Of a stretch of 64,000 nt of DNA, positions 1 to 9,442 are shown piece after piece. The first letter of the stretch is position 1. The number at the start of each line of letters is the position of its first letter. The notes below the pieces were generated by a model. That model did no database searches, was not told where the DNA came from, and saw nothing but the letters and a program-made list of their open reading frames with translations. Origin of the DNA: WTFY01 sp965214675 (GTDB lineage: Bacteria; Pseudomonadota; Gammaproteobacteria; UBA4575). The stretch covers positions 992,001 through 1,056,000 of the forward strand of contig OZ243969.1 of the NCBI GenBank assembly GCA_965214675.1, given 5' to 3'. A program made the position numbers and the translations under genes.

Positions 1-11
1 TACCCGACTAA

Positions 12-50
12 CAGTAACTATATAATATCATATATATCATATAGTTACTG
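12..50. repeat. AT-rich inverted repeat after tRNA-Asp
   Basis: Perfect 12-base arms, CAGTAACTATAT at 12-23 and ATATAGTTACTG at 39-50, enclose a 15-base AT-rich loop. It lies just 3' of the tRNA-Asp gene on the minus strand, so it could be the transcription terminator or processing hairpin of the tRNA transcript. There is no clean T run after it, so terminator function is inferred only. Confidence 0.5.
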
Positions 51-58
51 ACAAACCA

Positions 59-135
59 TGGCGGAGTGGACGGGATTCGAACCCGCGACCCCCGGCGTGA
101 CAGGCCGGTATTCTAACCAGCTGAACTACCACTCC
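59..135 (-). tRNA. tRNA-Asp (GTC)
   Basis: Read on the minus strand this is a 77-base cloverleaf beginning GGAGTGG and ending in an encoded CCA (59-61). The anticodon loop reads CTGTCAC, giving anticodon GTC. The T arm GGTTCGAATCC is canonical. It follows tRNA-Val by 14 bases and is probably cotranscribed with it. Confidence 0.97.
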
Positions 136-149
136 TATAGTAAAGCCCT

Positions 150-225
150 TGGTGGGTGCTGAGGGATTCGAACCCCCGACATCCGCCTTGTAAGGGCGAC
201 GCTCTACCAGCTGAGCTAAGCACCC
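150..225 (-). tRNA. tRNA-Val (TAC)
   Basis: A 76-base minus-strand cloverleaf starting GGGTGCTTAGCTCAGCTGG with encoded CCA at 150-152. The anticodon loop CTTACAA gives TAC. It lies 10 bases downstream of the HU gene stop and upstream of tRNA-Asp, so HU and the two tRNAs may share a transcript. Confidence 0.97.
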
Positions 226-235
226 AAAAGGCGCG

Positions 236-508
236 TCAGCTTACAGCATCCTTTAGCGCTTTGCCAGCCTTGAAACTGGGAACTTTACTTGCAGAAATCT
301 GGATTTTTTCACCGGTCCGGGGGTTATGGCCTGTACGGGCATTCCGGTGCTTTACCGAGAAAGTTCCAAAGCCTACCACTGTTACGTTATCTCCTCGATT
401 CAATGCGGCTGCAATCGAGCTGAACACTGCATCAACTGCACGTGCTCCATCAGCCTTAGAAAGCTTCGCTGCTTCGGATACTGATTCTACAAGTTCACTT
501 TTATTCAT
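236..508 (-). CDS. hupB: DNA-binding protein HU, beta type
   Basis: A 90-residue histone-like protein, the usual HU length. It starts MNKSELVESV, has the conserved core VTVVGFGTFSV near residues 42-52 and the DNA-clasping arm RNARTGHNPRTGE near 55-67, and ends in the typical FKAGKALKDAV helix. HU dimers bend and compact DNA in the nucleoid. It lies downstream of lon, the standard gammaproteobacterial order (tig-clpP-clpX-lon-hupB), with about 215 bases between them that can hold its own promoter. I see no changes in the DNA-binding arm. Confidence 0.97.
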   Translation of the reverse strand: MNKSELVESVSEAAKLSKADGARAVDAVFSSIAAALNRGDNVTVVGFGTFSVKHRNARTGHNPRTGEKIQISASKVPSFKAGKALKDAVS

Positions 509-724
509 TAGACTAAACTCCCCTGATTGTTAGTATGCAACCCAGACGATCGCACGTTATCGTTAAGAACTGAAGGCAGCCTGCGGACCTCATGATTAGC
601 ATACGTAACAAGCTGAGATATCATTGCTGCTGGTCGAGATATGTAATGTGCACGTGGTTACAAAGGCATTCGAATAGGTTTTGTTATACCAAGTGTGTCC
701 GAACCAAGTCAATAAAACGCACAC

Positions 725-3160
725 TTAGTGGGCCTGAACCGGCTCACTTTTTTGGATGGATTTCTTGTGCTCAGGCTCAACTGCAGCAACGACCTCGGGA
801 TCGCCCAGCGGCTCAGGCATCTTGACCAACGCCACCTGGAGCACTTCATCGATCCACTGTACCGGAATGATTTCAAGTTTTTGTTTGATATTCTTGGGAA
901 TCTCACTGAGGTCCTTTTCGTTGTCTTTCGGGATCAGCACCGTCTTGATCTCACCCCGATGAGCAGCCAGCAGCTTCTCTTTCAGGCCGCCTATCGGCAA
1001 TATCTCGCCACGCAGGGTGATTTCACCTGTCATGGCAACATCCGCACGTACAGCAACCTTGCTCAAGGCTGAGACGATCGCGGTCGTCATGCCAACCCCG
1101 GCACTGGGTCCGTCTTTTTTCACTGCCCCCTCGGGGACATGGATATGGATATCCGACTTCTCATAGAAATCCGGCTTGATACCGAGGCCACTGGCGCGGC
1201 TCCTGACCACCGTCTGGGCTACCTGGATCGATTCCTGCATCACATCCTCGAGCTGTCCGGTACGGCTGGTCTTTCCCTTTCCCGGGATCACTACCGCTTC
1301 AATGGTAAGTAATTCACCACCGGTTTCTGTCCACGCCAGACCGGTAACCTGACCAACCTGGTCGTTGTCCTCGGCAAGTCCGTACCGGAATAGCTTGACG
1401 CCGAGGTACTTCACCAGTGAGCGCGGTGTAATGGATACCTTCTTCTTGCCGTCACCAAGCACCAGTGATTTCACCACCTTCCGACATATTTTCGAGATCT
1501 CTCTTTCCAGATTGCGCACGCCGGCCTCACGCGTGTAGTACCGGATCATGTCACGAATCGCAGACTCGCTGATCTGCAGTTCGTTTTTCTTCAGGCCATT
1601 GGCCTTGAGCTGCTTGGGAATCAGGTAGCGGATTGCAATATTCTTCTTTTCATCTTCGGTATAGCCAGGCAACCGAATGACTTCCATGCGGTCGAGCAAG
1701 GGACTGGGGATGTTCAGGCTGTTGGCCGTGGCTACGAACATGACATCCGACAGGTCAAAATCGACCTCGAGGTAGTGGTCGTTGAAGGTGTGGTTCTGTT
1801 CCGGGTCCAGCACTTCCAGCATGGCCGATGCCGGGTCACCCCTGAAGTCCATGGCCATCTTGTCAATCTCATCAAGAAGAAACAGCGGGTTACGGACCCC
1901 AACCTTGGACAGGTTCTGCACAATCTTCCCCGGCAGTGACCCGATATAGGTACGCCGATGTCCGCGAATCTCAGCCTCGTCATGCACACCGCCCAAAGAC
2001 ATGCGCGTGAACTTCCTGCTGGTGGCCCGTGCAATGGATTTGCCAATGGATGTCTTACCCACTCCAGGCGGTCCAACCAGGCACAGGATCGGCCCCTTGG
2101 GCTTGCGCACGCGCTGCTGCACAGCCAGGTATTCAATGATCCGTTCCTTGACCTTGTGCAGACCATAATGGTCCTCTTCCAGGATGCGTTCTGCACCCGC
2201 CAGATCTTTGCGCACCTTGGATTTCTTTTTCCAGGGTACGCCCACCAGCCAGTCAATATAGTTTCGCACTACTGTCGCTTCCGCAGACATCGGCGACATC
2301 ATCTTCAGCTTGTTCAGCTCGGTCGTCGCTTTCTTCTTGGCCTCTTTTGACATGCCGACTTTTTCAATCTTTTCTGTCAGCTCATCCACCTCGTTGGGCG
2401 CTTCCTCAAGCTCGCCTAGTTCTTTCTGTATGGCCTTCATCTGCTCATTGAGGTAATACTCCCGCTGGGATTTTTCCATCTGCTGCTTGACGCGACCACG
2501 AAGGCGTTTTTCAATCTGCAAGACGTCCAGTTCTCCCTCAATCAGCTTGACCAGATGCTCGAGGCGCTTGCGCACATCACCAATCTCGAGCACATACTGC
2601 TTTTCATCCAGCTTCAGGGACATATGCGCTGCGATCGTGTCCGCCAGATGTGTGGGCTCATCAATCCCCGCAAGCGAGGTCAGGACTTCCGGCGGGATCT
2701 TCTTGTTGAGTTTTACGTACTGCTCGAACAGGTTGGTCACCGAGCGTGCCATGACCTCGAGTTCACGCTCATCCTCTGGCGAAGTATCCGATTCCAGCAG
2801 GGACACGCTGGCTCTGAGATAATCTTCTTCATCAAGAAAACGCATGACGCGCGCGCGGTCGACGCCCTCCACCAGCACCTTGATCGTGCCGTCCGGAAGC
2901 TTCAGCAATTGCAGGATGGTCGACACTGTGCCAATGGTATGCACCTGGTCCGTACCCGGCTCATCCACCTCGGCATTTTTCTGTGCAACCAGCAAAATCT
3001 GCTTGTTGCTGGCCATGGCGACATCCAGGGCCTTGATCGACTTTTCCCGACCTACGAACAGTGGGATCACCATATGCGGGTACACCACCACATCGCGCAG
3101 CGGTAACACTGGCATGATGGCATCATCTGTCAGCTTGTCCGGTACTTGTTTCTCGCTCAT
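725..3160 (-). CDS. lon: ATP-dependent Lon protease
   Basis: An 811-residue LonA-type protease that degrades misfolded and short-lived regulatory proteins in the cytoplasm. The N-terminal substrate-binding domain starts PVLPLRDVVVYPHM. The AAA+ module has Walker A GPPGVGKTS near residue 365 and Walker B LFLLDEIDK. The C-terminal protease has the catalytic serine in KDGPSAGVGM (about residue 684) with the paired lysine further on. Length and domain order match the family. The C-terminal tail after residue 780 is somewhat longer than in E. coli. It is preceded by clpX with about 170 bases of spacing, which could contain a stress promoter, though I did not identify a clear one. Confidence 0.98.
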   Translation of the reverse strand: MSEKQVPDKLTDDAIMPVLPLRDVVVYPHMVIPLFVGREKSIKALDVAMASNKQILLVAQKNAEVDEPGTDQVHTIGTVSTILQLLKLPDGTIKVLVEGVDRARVMRFLDEEDYLRASVSLLESDTSPEDERELEVMARSVTNLFEQYVKLNKKIPPEVLTSLAGIDEPTHLADTIAAHMSLKLDEKQYVLEIGDVRKRLEHLVKLIEGELDVLQIEKRLRGRVKQQMEKSQREYYLNEQMKAIQKELGELEEAPNEVDELTEKIEKVGMSKEAKKKATTELNKLKMMSPMSAEATVVRNYIDWLVGVPWKKKSKVRKDLAGAERILEEDHYGLHKVKERIIEYLAVQQRVRKPKGPILCLVGPPGVGKTSIGKSIARATSRKFTRMSLGGVHDEAEIRGHRRTYIGSLPGKIVQNLSKVGVRNPLFLLDEIDKMAMDFRGDPASAMLEVLDPEQNHTFNDHYLEVDFDLSDVMFVATANSLNIPSPLLDRMEVIRLPGYTEDEKKNIAIRYLIPKQLKANGLKKNELQISESAIRDMIRYYTREAGVRNLEREISKICRKVVKSLVLGDGKKKVSITPRSLVKYLGVKLFRYGLAEDNDQVGQVTGLAWTETGGELLTIEAVVIPGKGKTSRTGQLEDVMQESIQVAQTVVRSRASGLGIKPDFYEKSDIHIHVPEGAVKKDGPSAGVGMTTAIVSALSKVAVRADVAMTGEITLRGEILPIGGLKEKLLAAHRGEIKTVLIPKDNEKDLSEIPKNIKQKLEIIPVQWIDEVLQVALVKMPEPLGDPEVVAAVEPEHKKSIQKSEPVQAH

Positions 3161-3332
3161 TTCAATAATTCCCTGGATAACTGGCTAAAATTTGTAAATC
3201 TCCATCGGCCCTGCCGTGTCAACATGTGCGCACGCGCCTGAACCCTTCATATGGGGGCATTCTGCTGGAAATTCAACGTTGCTGGGCGCCGCGGCACCCG
3301 GTACGGCATGCGCAGCCCTTTACAGGACCCAT

Positions 3333-4613
3333 TCACTCATCCGATGCCACTTTCTCATATTCTGAGCTTTCATAGAGCAGATAGGGCTTTTCCCCATGAA
3401 TCACAGATTCATCGACCACCACCTTGCCGATGCTGTTTTGCGATGGCATCTCGTACATGGTGTCCAGCAGCACATTTTCCAGTATGGTCCGCAGCCCGCG
3501 TGCACCGGTTTTACGGTCCATCGCCTTGCGCGCCGTGGCATAGAGTGCATTTTCCCGAAATTCGATCTCCACACCTTCCATCTCGAACAGGCGATGATAC
3601 TGCTTGGTAATGGCATTCTTGGGTTCAGTAAGAATCCGGACCAGAGCCTCTTCATCGAGTTCATCCAGCGTTGCGACCACCGGCAGGCGTCCGACAAATT
3701 CCGGGATCAGGCCATACTTGATCAAATCCTCCGGTTCCACACTGTGCAGGACCTCACCAATCTTGATCGCATTGTCCTTGCTGCGCACATCCGCTGAAAA
3801 ACCGATGCCACTGGTTTCCTTGCGGTTGAGAATGACCTTGTCGAGGCCGGCAAATGCGCCGCCACAGATGAACAGGATATTGCTGGTATCCACCTGCAGG
3901 AATTCCTGCTGCGGGTGCTTTCGCCCGCCCTGGGGCGGGACCGACGCGATCGTGCCTTCGATCAGTTTCAGGAGAGCCTGCTGGACCCCCTCTCCGGACA
4001 CATCACGCGTAATCGAGGGGTTGTCGGACTTGCGTGAGATCTTGTCGATCTCATCGATATACACGATCCCGGTCTGCGCCTTGTCGACATCGTAGTCGCA
4101 CTTTTGCAGCAGTTTCTGGATGATGTTCTCGACATCCTCCCCGACATAACCCGCTTCGGTCAGCGTGGTGGCATCCGCAATGGTGAACGGTACATTCAGC
4201 AAACGTGCCAGGGTTTCCGCGAGCAGGGTCTTGCCTGAGCCTGTCGGGCCCACCAGCAGGATATTGCTCTTGGCCAACTCGACCGCATGCTTGCCCGAGT
4301 TGCGGGCATCGAGGCGCTTGTAATGATTGTACACCGCCACGGACAGGATTTTCTTGGCGCGGTCCTGACCAATGACATACTCTTCAAGGATGGCGTTGAT
4401 CTCGACCGGCTTTGGAAGCTTGGTACCGTCTGACGAGGACTGCTCCTGCATTTCCTCCCGAATGATGTCGTTACACAGTTCGACACATTCATCGCAGATA
4501 AATACCGAGGGTCCGGCAATCAGCTTGCGCACCTCGTGCTGGCTTTTGCCACAGAAAGAGCAGTACAGAAGCTTGCCGCTGTCCCGATCCTTGGTTGTCG
4601 TGTTATCACTCAT
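3333..4613 (-). CDS. clpX: ClpX unfoldase, ATPase subunit of ClpXP
   Basis: A 426-residue AAA+ unfoldase that feeds tagged substrates to ClpP. The N-terminal C4 zinc finger is visible (CSFCGKSQ near residue 19, then ICDEC near 40). The ATPase shows Walker A GPTGSGKTLLAE near 116, Walker B VYIDEIDKI near 180 and the sensor-2 segment GARGLRTILE near 365. All expected motifs are intact. It sits between clpP and lon, the usual order. A 187-base gap separates it from clpP. Confidence 0.98.
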   Translation of the reverse strand: MSDNTTTKDRDSGKLLYCSFCGKSQHEVRKLIAGPSVFICDECVELCNDIIREEMQEQSSSDGTKLPKPVEINAILEEYVIGQDRAKKILSVAVYNHYKRLDARNSGKHAVELAKSNILLVGPTGSGKTLLAETLARLLNVPFTIADATTLTEAGYVGEDVENIIQKLLQKCDYDVDKAQTGIVYIDEIDKISRKSDNPSITRDVSGEGVQQALLKLIEGTIASVPPQGGRKHPQQEFLQVDTSNILFICGGAFAGLDKVILNRKETSGIGFSADVRSKDNAIKIGEVLHSVEPEDLIKYGLIPEFVGRLPVVATLDELDEEALVRILTEPKNAITKQYHRLFEMEGVEIEFRENALYATARKAMDRKTGARGLRTILENVLLDTMYEMPSQNSIGKVVVDESVIHGEKPYLLYESSEYEKVASDE

Positions 4614-4800
4614 CGTACCTTGCCAGACATCTGTGCTTTGAAAGGGTGCAGAGTTTGTGTCTTAGGTTCCAAATGAATCAGACGAATGCGCTTCAGGAAA
4701 CACTTACTCGAGTCCCAACTATACGCTTTTTTGAAATATTATACATCGCCCACGCAGGGCCCCACCGAGGTGGCCATTTCAGGCAAAAAGCCCTTGGAAT

Positions 4801-5454
4801 CTACGAGGTTGAATCCGAGAGGCTCTCGCCGCGCTTGTCCAGGACCTCGTCCACCAGGCCGTACTCCTTCGCCTCGGTGCTGTTCAAAAAATGATCACGC
4901 TCGGTGTCCTGTGCAATGCGCTCGACGGGCTGTCCCGTGTGATGGGCCAATACCAGGTTCAGTTCCTCCCTGATTTTCAGGATTTCGCGGGCATGGATAT
5001 CGACATCCGTTGCCTGCCCCTGAAAGCCACCCAGCGGCTGATGGATCATGATGCGCGAATGCGGCAAGGCATACCGCTTGTTCGCGGCGCCACCGGCCAG
5101 CAGCAAGGCGCCCATGCTGGCAGCCTGACCGACGCACAGCGTACTGATGTCAGGCGTGGTGAACTGCATGGTGTCATAAATGGCCATGCCGGCACTGACC
5201 GATCCACCCGGAGAGTTGATGTAGATGGAAATATCCTTGTCCGGATTTTCAGATTCCAGGAACAGCAGCTGGGCCACCACCAGGTTGGCCATCTGGTCCT
5301 CGATTGCACCGACGATGAATATGACCCGCTCTTTGAGCAGACGCGAGTAGATGTCATAGGCGCGTTCCCCGCGTGCAGACTGCTCGATAACCATCGGCAC
5401 GAGATTCAAAGCCTGTGTGTTCAGGGCCCCGCTCTTTGGGTATCTTTCTCCCAT
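4801..5454 (-). CDS. clpP: ClpP serine protease subunit
   Basis: A 217-residue Clp peptidase subunit forming the tetradecameric chamber used with ClpX. The N-terminal LVPMVIEQSARGERAYD is diagnostic. The catalytic serine lies in GQAASMGALLL and the histidine in RIMIHQPLGG, with the aspartate further on in the handle region. The protein is about ten residues longer at the N terminus than E. coli ClpP; this region is normally a propeptide, so the start at 5454 is plausible. It follows tig by 25 bases. Confidence 0.98.
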   Translation of the reverse strand: MGERYPKSGALNTQALNLVPMVIEQSARGERAYDIYSRLLKERVIFIVGAIEDQMANLVVAQLLFLESENPDKDISIYINSPGGSVSAGMAIYDTMQFTTPDISTLCVGQAASMGALLLAGGAANKRYALPHSRIMIHQPLGGFQGQATDVDIHAREILKIREELNLVLAHHTGQPVERIAQDTERDHFLNSTEAKEYGLVDEVLDKRGESLSDSTS

Positions 5455-5479
5455 ATCGCTTCTCCTCAGATAATCTGTA

Positions 5480-6772
5480 TCAATGCTGGCTGTTTACCAT
5501 CTCATCAAAGGTAAATGACCGTGCGGTCTGCTGTGCCTGGCTGAGCACCCACTCGACCACCTGCTCTTCCATGACCTGCGATTCGATCCCTGCCCTGGCC
5601 TCGACACTGTTGTTGTAATACTGAACCACATCATCGGGTTTGTCATACCCTGTGGCAATTGCCTCGATGTGCTGGGCCACTCGTCCTGTATCGAGCTTGA
5701 TCTGGTTTTGACGGACAATTTCGCCGATGATCAGTCCCAGCGTGAGCCGACGCTTTGCCTGCTCCTCCAGCAAGGACTGCGGCAGCTTGGAATCATCCTC
5801 AAGCTGCAGGTTGCTCATGGTCTGCTGTCGAACCGACTGTACCTCATCCGCCAGCAGCTTCTGCGGCAATTCGAACTGGTTGGCTTCAAGCAGTCGTTGC
5901 ATGACCTGGTCCTTGTCGAAGGCCTTTTTGCGCTGCTCAAGCTCGGCTTCCAGGTTTTGCTGAAGCCGCGCGCTCAAAGTCTCAACCTTGCCATCCTCAA
6001 TCCCGAGTTCACGTATAAAATGCTTATCAAGCTCAGGCAGTTTCCCGGCTTCCACTTTCTTAACACTCACCTCGAATACCGCTGCCCGGTCTGCCAGATC
6101 CTGCTGGCGGTAGTCTTTGGGGAAGCGTGCTTCAATCGACTTGGCATCGCCGACCTTGACACCCTCAAGCTGCTGCTCAAACTCAGGCAAAAGGGCCTGG
6201 CTGCCGAGCACGACCTCAAAATCGTCATGGCTGCCCCCCGCAAAAGGCTCACCGTCCAGTGTGCCCTTGAAATCGATCGTTACCCTGTCCTCCTTCGCAG
6301 CGGCGCGCTCGACCGGGCGCCAGCGCATTTTCTGGGTACGCAGCTTCTCGATCATGCCCTCTAGATCCTCGGCAGTGACTTCGGCCTGCGCAGTCTCGAT
6401 CTCGAATACCGAGGCGTCCGCAAGCTCAATCTCCGGATAGACCTCAAAGGTCGCAACGTACTTCAGGTCCTGATCCGCCTCCTGGTCGAGGCGTTCAACC
6501 TGCGGGGGGCCCGCAGGGCGCAGTTTTTCCTGCTGTATCGCCTCCCCGTAACTGGACTGCATGGTATCGGCCAGGACTTCCTGATGTACCTGCTTGCCGT
6601 ACCGCTGGCGCACCACCGCCAGGGGAACCTTTCCGGGTCGAAACCCGGGCAGCTTGACCGTGCGGGCCATGTCCTGAAGCTTCTTCTCCACCGCAGTGCG
6701 GATATTCTCACCCGGCACCTCCACGGTGATCTTGCGCTCCAGCGTCCCGGTTGTTTCCAGTGATACCTGCAT
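5480..6772 (-). CDS. tig: Trigger factor, ribosome-associated chaperone
   Basis: A 430-residue trigger factor that binds nascent chains at the ribosome exit. The N-terminal ribosome-binding domain contains the signature GFRPGKVPL near residues 44-52. A central FKBP-type prolyl isomerase segment follows (about 150-245, including DRVTIDFKGTLDGEPF), then the long helical C-terminal domain. Length is normal. It is the first gene of the tig-clpP-clpX-lon run. The start at 6772 gives the expected MQVSLETTGTLERKI opening. Confidence 0.98.
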   Translation of the reverse strand: MQVSLETTGTLERKITVEVPGENIRTAVEKKLQDMARTVKLPGFRPGKVPLAVVRQRYGKQVHQEVLADTMQSSYGEAIQQEKLRPAGPPQVERLDQEADQDLKYVATFEVYPEIELADASVFEIETAQAEVTAEDLEGMIEKLRTQKMRWRPVERAAAKEDRVTIDFKGTLDGEPFAGGSHDDFEVVLGSQALLPEFEQQLEGVKVGDAKSIEARFPKDYRQQDLADRAAVFEVSVKKVEAGKLPELDKHFIRELGIEDGKVETLSARLQQNLEAELEQRKKAFDKDQVMQRLLEANQFELPQKLLADEVQSVRQQTMSNLQLEDDSKLPQSLLEEQAKRRLTLGLIIGEIVRQNQIKLDTGRVAQHIEAIATGYDKPDDVVQYYNNSVEARAGIESQVMEEQVVEWVLSQAQQTARSFTFDEMVNSQH

Positions 6773-6937
6773 CCAATAACCCTCTGATCAATACCCTTTG
6801 GGGTGTTCAAGCCAATCGTTCATGCCGTGCAACCGGTTCCCGGGTACTGGCGGCTTTGTCCGGCGCCCAGTATATTGAGTGCGCCAGCATATTGCATCCT
6901 GGACATCCAGCCGGAGAATGCCCGCCGACATTGAACC

Positions 6938-7023
<86 letters not shown>

Positions 7024-7144
7024 TCCATTGATACCGGCATACCATATCAACCGGCATGCGTTGCCCTGTATTATACCTGCAACCCTGCACCAGGATTTCA
7101 ACCGGCTGCCGGGCACTACTCATTTAATTCATGTTCTGCCACAG

Positions 7145-8038
7145 ATGTACGCACTACTTGTATTTGTTCTGCTCGTTGCGCTGGTCCTCATTGCCGGAGC
7201 GGCCCTTGCCTATCCGGTGCATGCGTTTCTGGGTCTCTGGCTTGAGACCGATTTCGAGGAGGTCGCCAAACGAACGGTACTTGGCCTGGGGATTTTCGCC
7301 TTGGTGGCCCTGTTTCGAACGTTCGGTTTTCGCACCTTGCAGGACATCGGTTTTACCTCGAAGGGATCGCAATTCTGGAAAGACTCGCTGACAGGATTCG
7401 GCGTGGGTGTTTTGATCATGGGGCCCGTCATCGCCGGCCTGCTGCTCTCCCGAAACCGGGTCCTTGACCTGCAATGGGACTGGTCTTTTTCAGGCGTGGC
7501 TCTACTGCTGGCGACCGCTGTAATTTCCGGCACGGCCGTGGCACTGCTTGAGGAGACCATCTTCCGGGGGGCCTTGCTGAGTGCAATACTGCGAACAAGC
7601 TCGGCTTCCCTGGCAGTACTTTCAACGAGCTTCCTGTATGCGCTGGTGCATTTCCTGGAACCCGGGGCGCCTGTGGACCCCGATGCGCTGGGCTGGGGCA
7701 GTGGTTTGATCCTGCTCCGCGATGCCTTCACCTTTCTGTACCACCCTGCGCTCATATTCGACTCGTTCATCGCCCTGTTCGCAGCAGGCATCCTGCTTGC
7801 CCTTGTACGGGTTCAAACCGGCGGACTGGCCGCATGTATCGGCATCCATGCCGGCTGGGTATTTACCATCAAGTTTTTCAAACGAGTGACCAACTCAAAT
7901 CAAGACACGTCGTTTGCTTTCCTGGTCGGCAACTATGACCATGTCATCGGCTATCTCGCGACCCTTGTGTTGATTCTTGCCATCGGAATCTACCTCGGCA
8001 TCAGCCGGCAGACCGGGGAGAGAACGGGAATGGGGTGA
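7145..8038 (+). CDS. CPBP-family intramembrane metalloprotease
   Basis: A 297-residue polytopic membrane protein. I start it at the ATG at 7145 because the upstream in-frame sequence crosses the tRNA-Leu gene. It has about seven or eight hydrophobic segments. The three CPBP (CAAX/Abi) motifs are visible: LLEETIFRG (EExxxR type) near residue 139, FLYALVHF near 161, and GIHAGW near 234. These residues form the intramembrane metal or catalytic site in the family, which processes prenylated proteins in eukaryotes and bacteriocin-related or unknown substrates in bacteria. Substrate here is unknown. Its stop codon lies inside the duplicated tRNA-His 3' end at the island boundary, so the last few codons come from the att sequence. 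Confidence 0.85.
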   Translation: MYALLVFVLLVALVLIAGAALAYPVHAFLGLWLETDFEEVAKRTVLGLGIFALVALFRTFGFRTLQDIGFTSKGSQFWKDSLTGFGVGVLIMGPVIAGLLLSRNRVLDLQWDWSFSGVALLLATAVISGTAVALLEETIFRGALLSAILRTSSASLAVLSTSFLYALVHFLEPGAPVDPDALGWGSGLILLRDAFTFLYHPALIFDSFIALFAAGILLALVRVQTGGLAACIGIHAGWVFTIKFFKRVTNSNQDTSFAFLVGNYDHVIGYLATLVLILAIGIYLGISRQTGERTGMG

Positions 8039-8076
8039 GCGATGGGGGTCGAACCCACGACCACAGGAACCGCAAT
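8031..8076 (-). repeat. Left att site: duplicated tRNA-His 3' end
   Basis: These 46 bases match the 3' end of tRNA-His (22427-22472) except at 8047 and 8072. The rest of the tRNA is missing, so this is an attachment-site scar and not a tRNA gene. It marks the left edge of the tRNA-His island. The two mismatches suggest it is older than the second copy at 10196, which matches perfectly. Confidence 0.9.
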
Positions 8077-8215
8077 GCCTGTAAAACTGATAACCTATTG
8101 ATTGTACGGGAACAAGGAATGCTTAGAGTAATTAGTAGAAATCTTCTTAATTCAATAGGTTAGCTTAGTTTAAGCCATACAGTGAAAATGGAAGACTGTA
8201 CCGGAAGTGTACCGA
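8031..8215. repeat. Left-end repeat of element 1, with paired TGTACCG boxes
   Basis: From the att core to about 8210 the sequence is nearly identical to 10196-10375; only scattered single-base differences are seen. Near its inner end TGTACCG occurs at 8198-8204 and again at 8209-8215, an 11-base period. The same pair sits beside the right att site at 22361. The layout fits arm-type binding sites of a lambda-like integrase at an element end; binding is inferred. Confidence 0.75.
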
Positions 8216-8304
8216 ATTTAGCTCCTGAGGTTAATTAAGAAGGGCAATAGACTTACAACTTGCTAGGGTTGTAAGGTTAAAAAATCTGAGACAGTTCACT
8301 TAAT

Positions 8305-8469
8305 TCAGTCTGCTGAATTGTCATCCATGATCTTTTTTTGGCGCTCTATGGATTCTCTAATTACCTCACTATAGACACGCTTTTTTTCTTTCGCCGAAGC
8401 GTTGCGTATAAACTCTGAGAAAGCTGAGGAGTCCTTAGGTTTCGCCCGAATTTTAGATATGAAAGCCAT
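8305..8469 (-). CDS. Small 54-residue protein paired with zeta-type kinase
   Basis: A 54-codon reading frame starting ATG at 8469 and stopping TGA at 8305-8307. The product begins MAFISKIRAKPKDSSAFSEF and is charged and probably helical, with a run EKKRVYSEVIRESIERQ. It starts 10 bases after the stop codon of the zeta-type kinase, so the two are almost certainly cotranscribed. Small charged proteins beside zeta-like kinases are often antitoxins; that role is inferred here from position and size only. The kinase-first order differs from classic epsilon-zeta, where the antitoxin comes first. Confidence 0.6.
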   Translation of the reverse strand: MAFISKIRAKPKDSSAFSEFIRNASAKEKKRVYSEVIRESIERQKKIMDDNSAD

Positions 8470-8479
8470 AACAGTTCAC

Positions 8480-9202
8480 TCATCTCATTCCAATCAGTTT
8501 CTCGACATCAGTTTTCGTAAAATTTTCCGGTATGTGATGATCAATTTGATCAACTCCCGCTTTGTATAGTTTCCGGGACCCGTCAATTTCTTTCAATATC
8601 AAGTCAACACTTATATCTTTTCCAAACTTGTTTTTCAAATTATTCACGTTTTCCCTGGCAGCAAAATACTGTTCAACGAACCGTTCAGGCAAAATTTTCC
8701 TACCCTCTTTCTTTTCTCTTTTTTGAACAAATTCCCATGCCTGATCTGGAGTCAGGTAGACATAAAGTATCTGAACCTGCCTATTTCTCCTGAGTGAGCG
8801 ATCAATATTCTTTTCCGCTATTGCATAATTTGACAGCGTCCCGTCCAGAATGAAGCTTTGCTGTTGTTGCAGTGCCAAATCGTGAATTCTATCCACTAAA
8901 ATCGATACTGCAGGTTGGAATAACCATGAGTTACTCCCGTTGTAATCCTCAAATTCCAAACGCAACTCATCAGGATCAATTCTCAGAACCTTCCTGCCCT
9001 TTTCTACTTTCTCCATTTTGCCTAGCAAGGACTTGGATGCTTCTGTTTTCCCAGCCCCAGGTGAGCCTGCCATGAATACAGAGACCGGCTCCCGGTCAGG
9101 CAAATATACCTGAGGATTGGTGAAGCGCTTGGCTATTCCTTTTTTATTTTTTCTAGCGAATTCGACAGCTTTATTCTCGATGGCACCATGATTACTTTCC
9201 AT
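8480..9202 (-). CDS. Zeta-toxin-like P-loop kinase
   Basis: About 240 residues. The Walker A loop is MAGSPGAGKTEASKS near residue 44, followed by RIDPDELRLEF, which resembles the zeta-toxin segment that binds the UDP-sugar substrate, and by FILDGTLSN. Zeta toxins phosphorylate UDP-N-acetylglucosamine and block cell-wall synthesis; related kinases have other substrates, so the target is uncertain. I prefer the ATG at 9202; a GTG at 9217 is also in frame. The gene is AT-richer than the flanking housekeeping DNA, and it lies in the decayed first element of the tRNA-His island. A 54-residue gene follows 10 bases downstream and may be its antitoxin. Confidence 0.75.
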   Translation of the reverse strand: MESNHGAIENKAVEFARKNKKGIAKRFTNPQVYLPDREPVSVFMAGSPGAGKTEASKSLLGKMEKVEKGRKVLRIDPDELRLEFEDYNGSNSWLFQPAVSILVDRIHDLALQQQQSFILDGTLSNYAIAEKNIDRSLRRNRQVQILYVYLTPDQAWEFVQKREKKEGRKILPERFVEQYFAARENVNNLKNKFGKDISVDLILKEIDGSRKLYKAGVDQIDHHIPENFTKTDVEKLIGMR

Positions 9203-9442
9203 CAGCCACTGCCCCACAACTTGTATGCATTGAAATGCATGAAAACCGTTTCAGGTTTCACATGCATAAAATTCTTTGCTGTCTTCAACTTTCCCTACAA
9301 CAGGTGGCGCGTAATCAAAAATGTATTGATTATCGGGTGTGCCGAGTGTGTATCGGTACACCTGATAAAACAACCTGAATTTCAGGCTTTCGCTGACGCA
9401 ATGATTGAATCACCGAATCGAATTTGGCGCAACAGATGCTCC

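Noticed and set aside
8031..8110. A second tRNA-His gene
   Set aside because: Only the 3' 46 bases are present; the acceptor 5' strand, D arm and half of the anticodon arm are missing.
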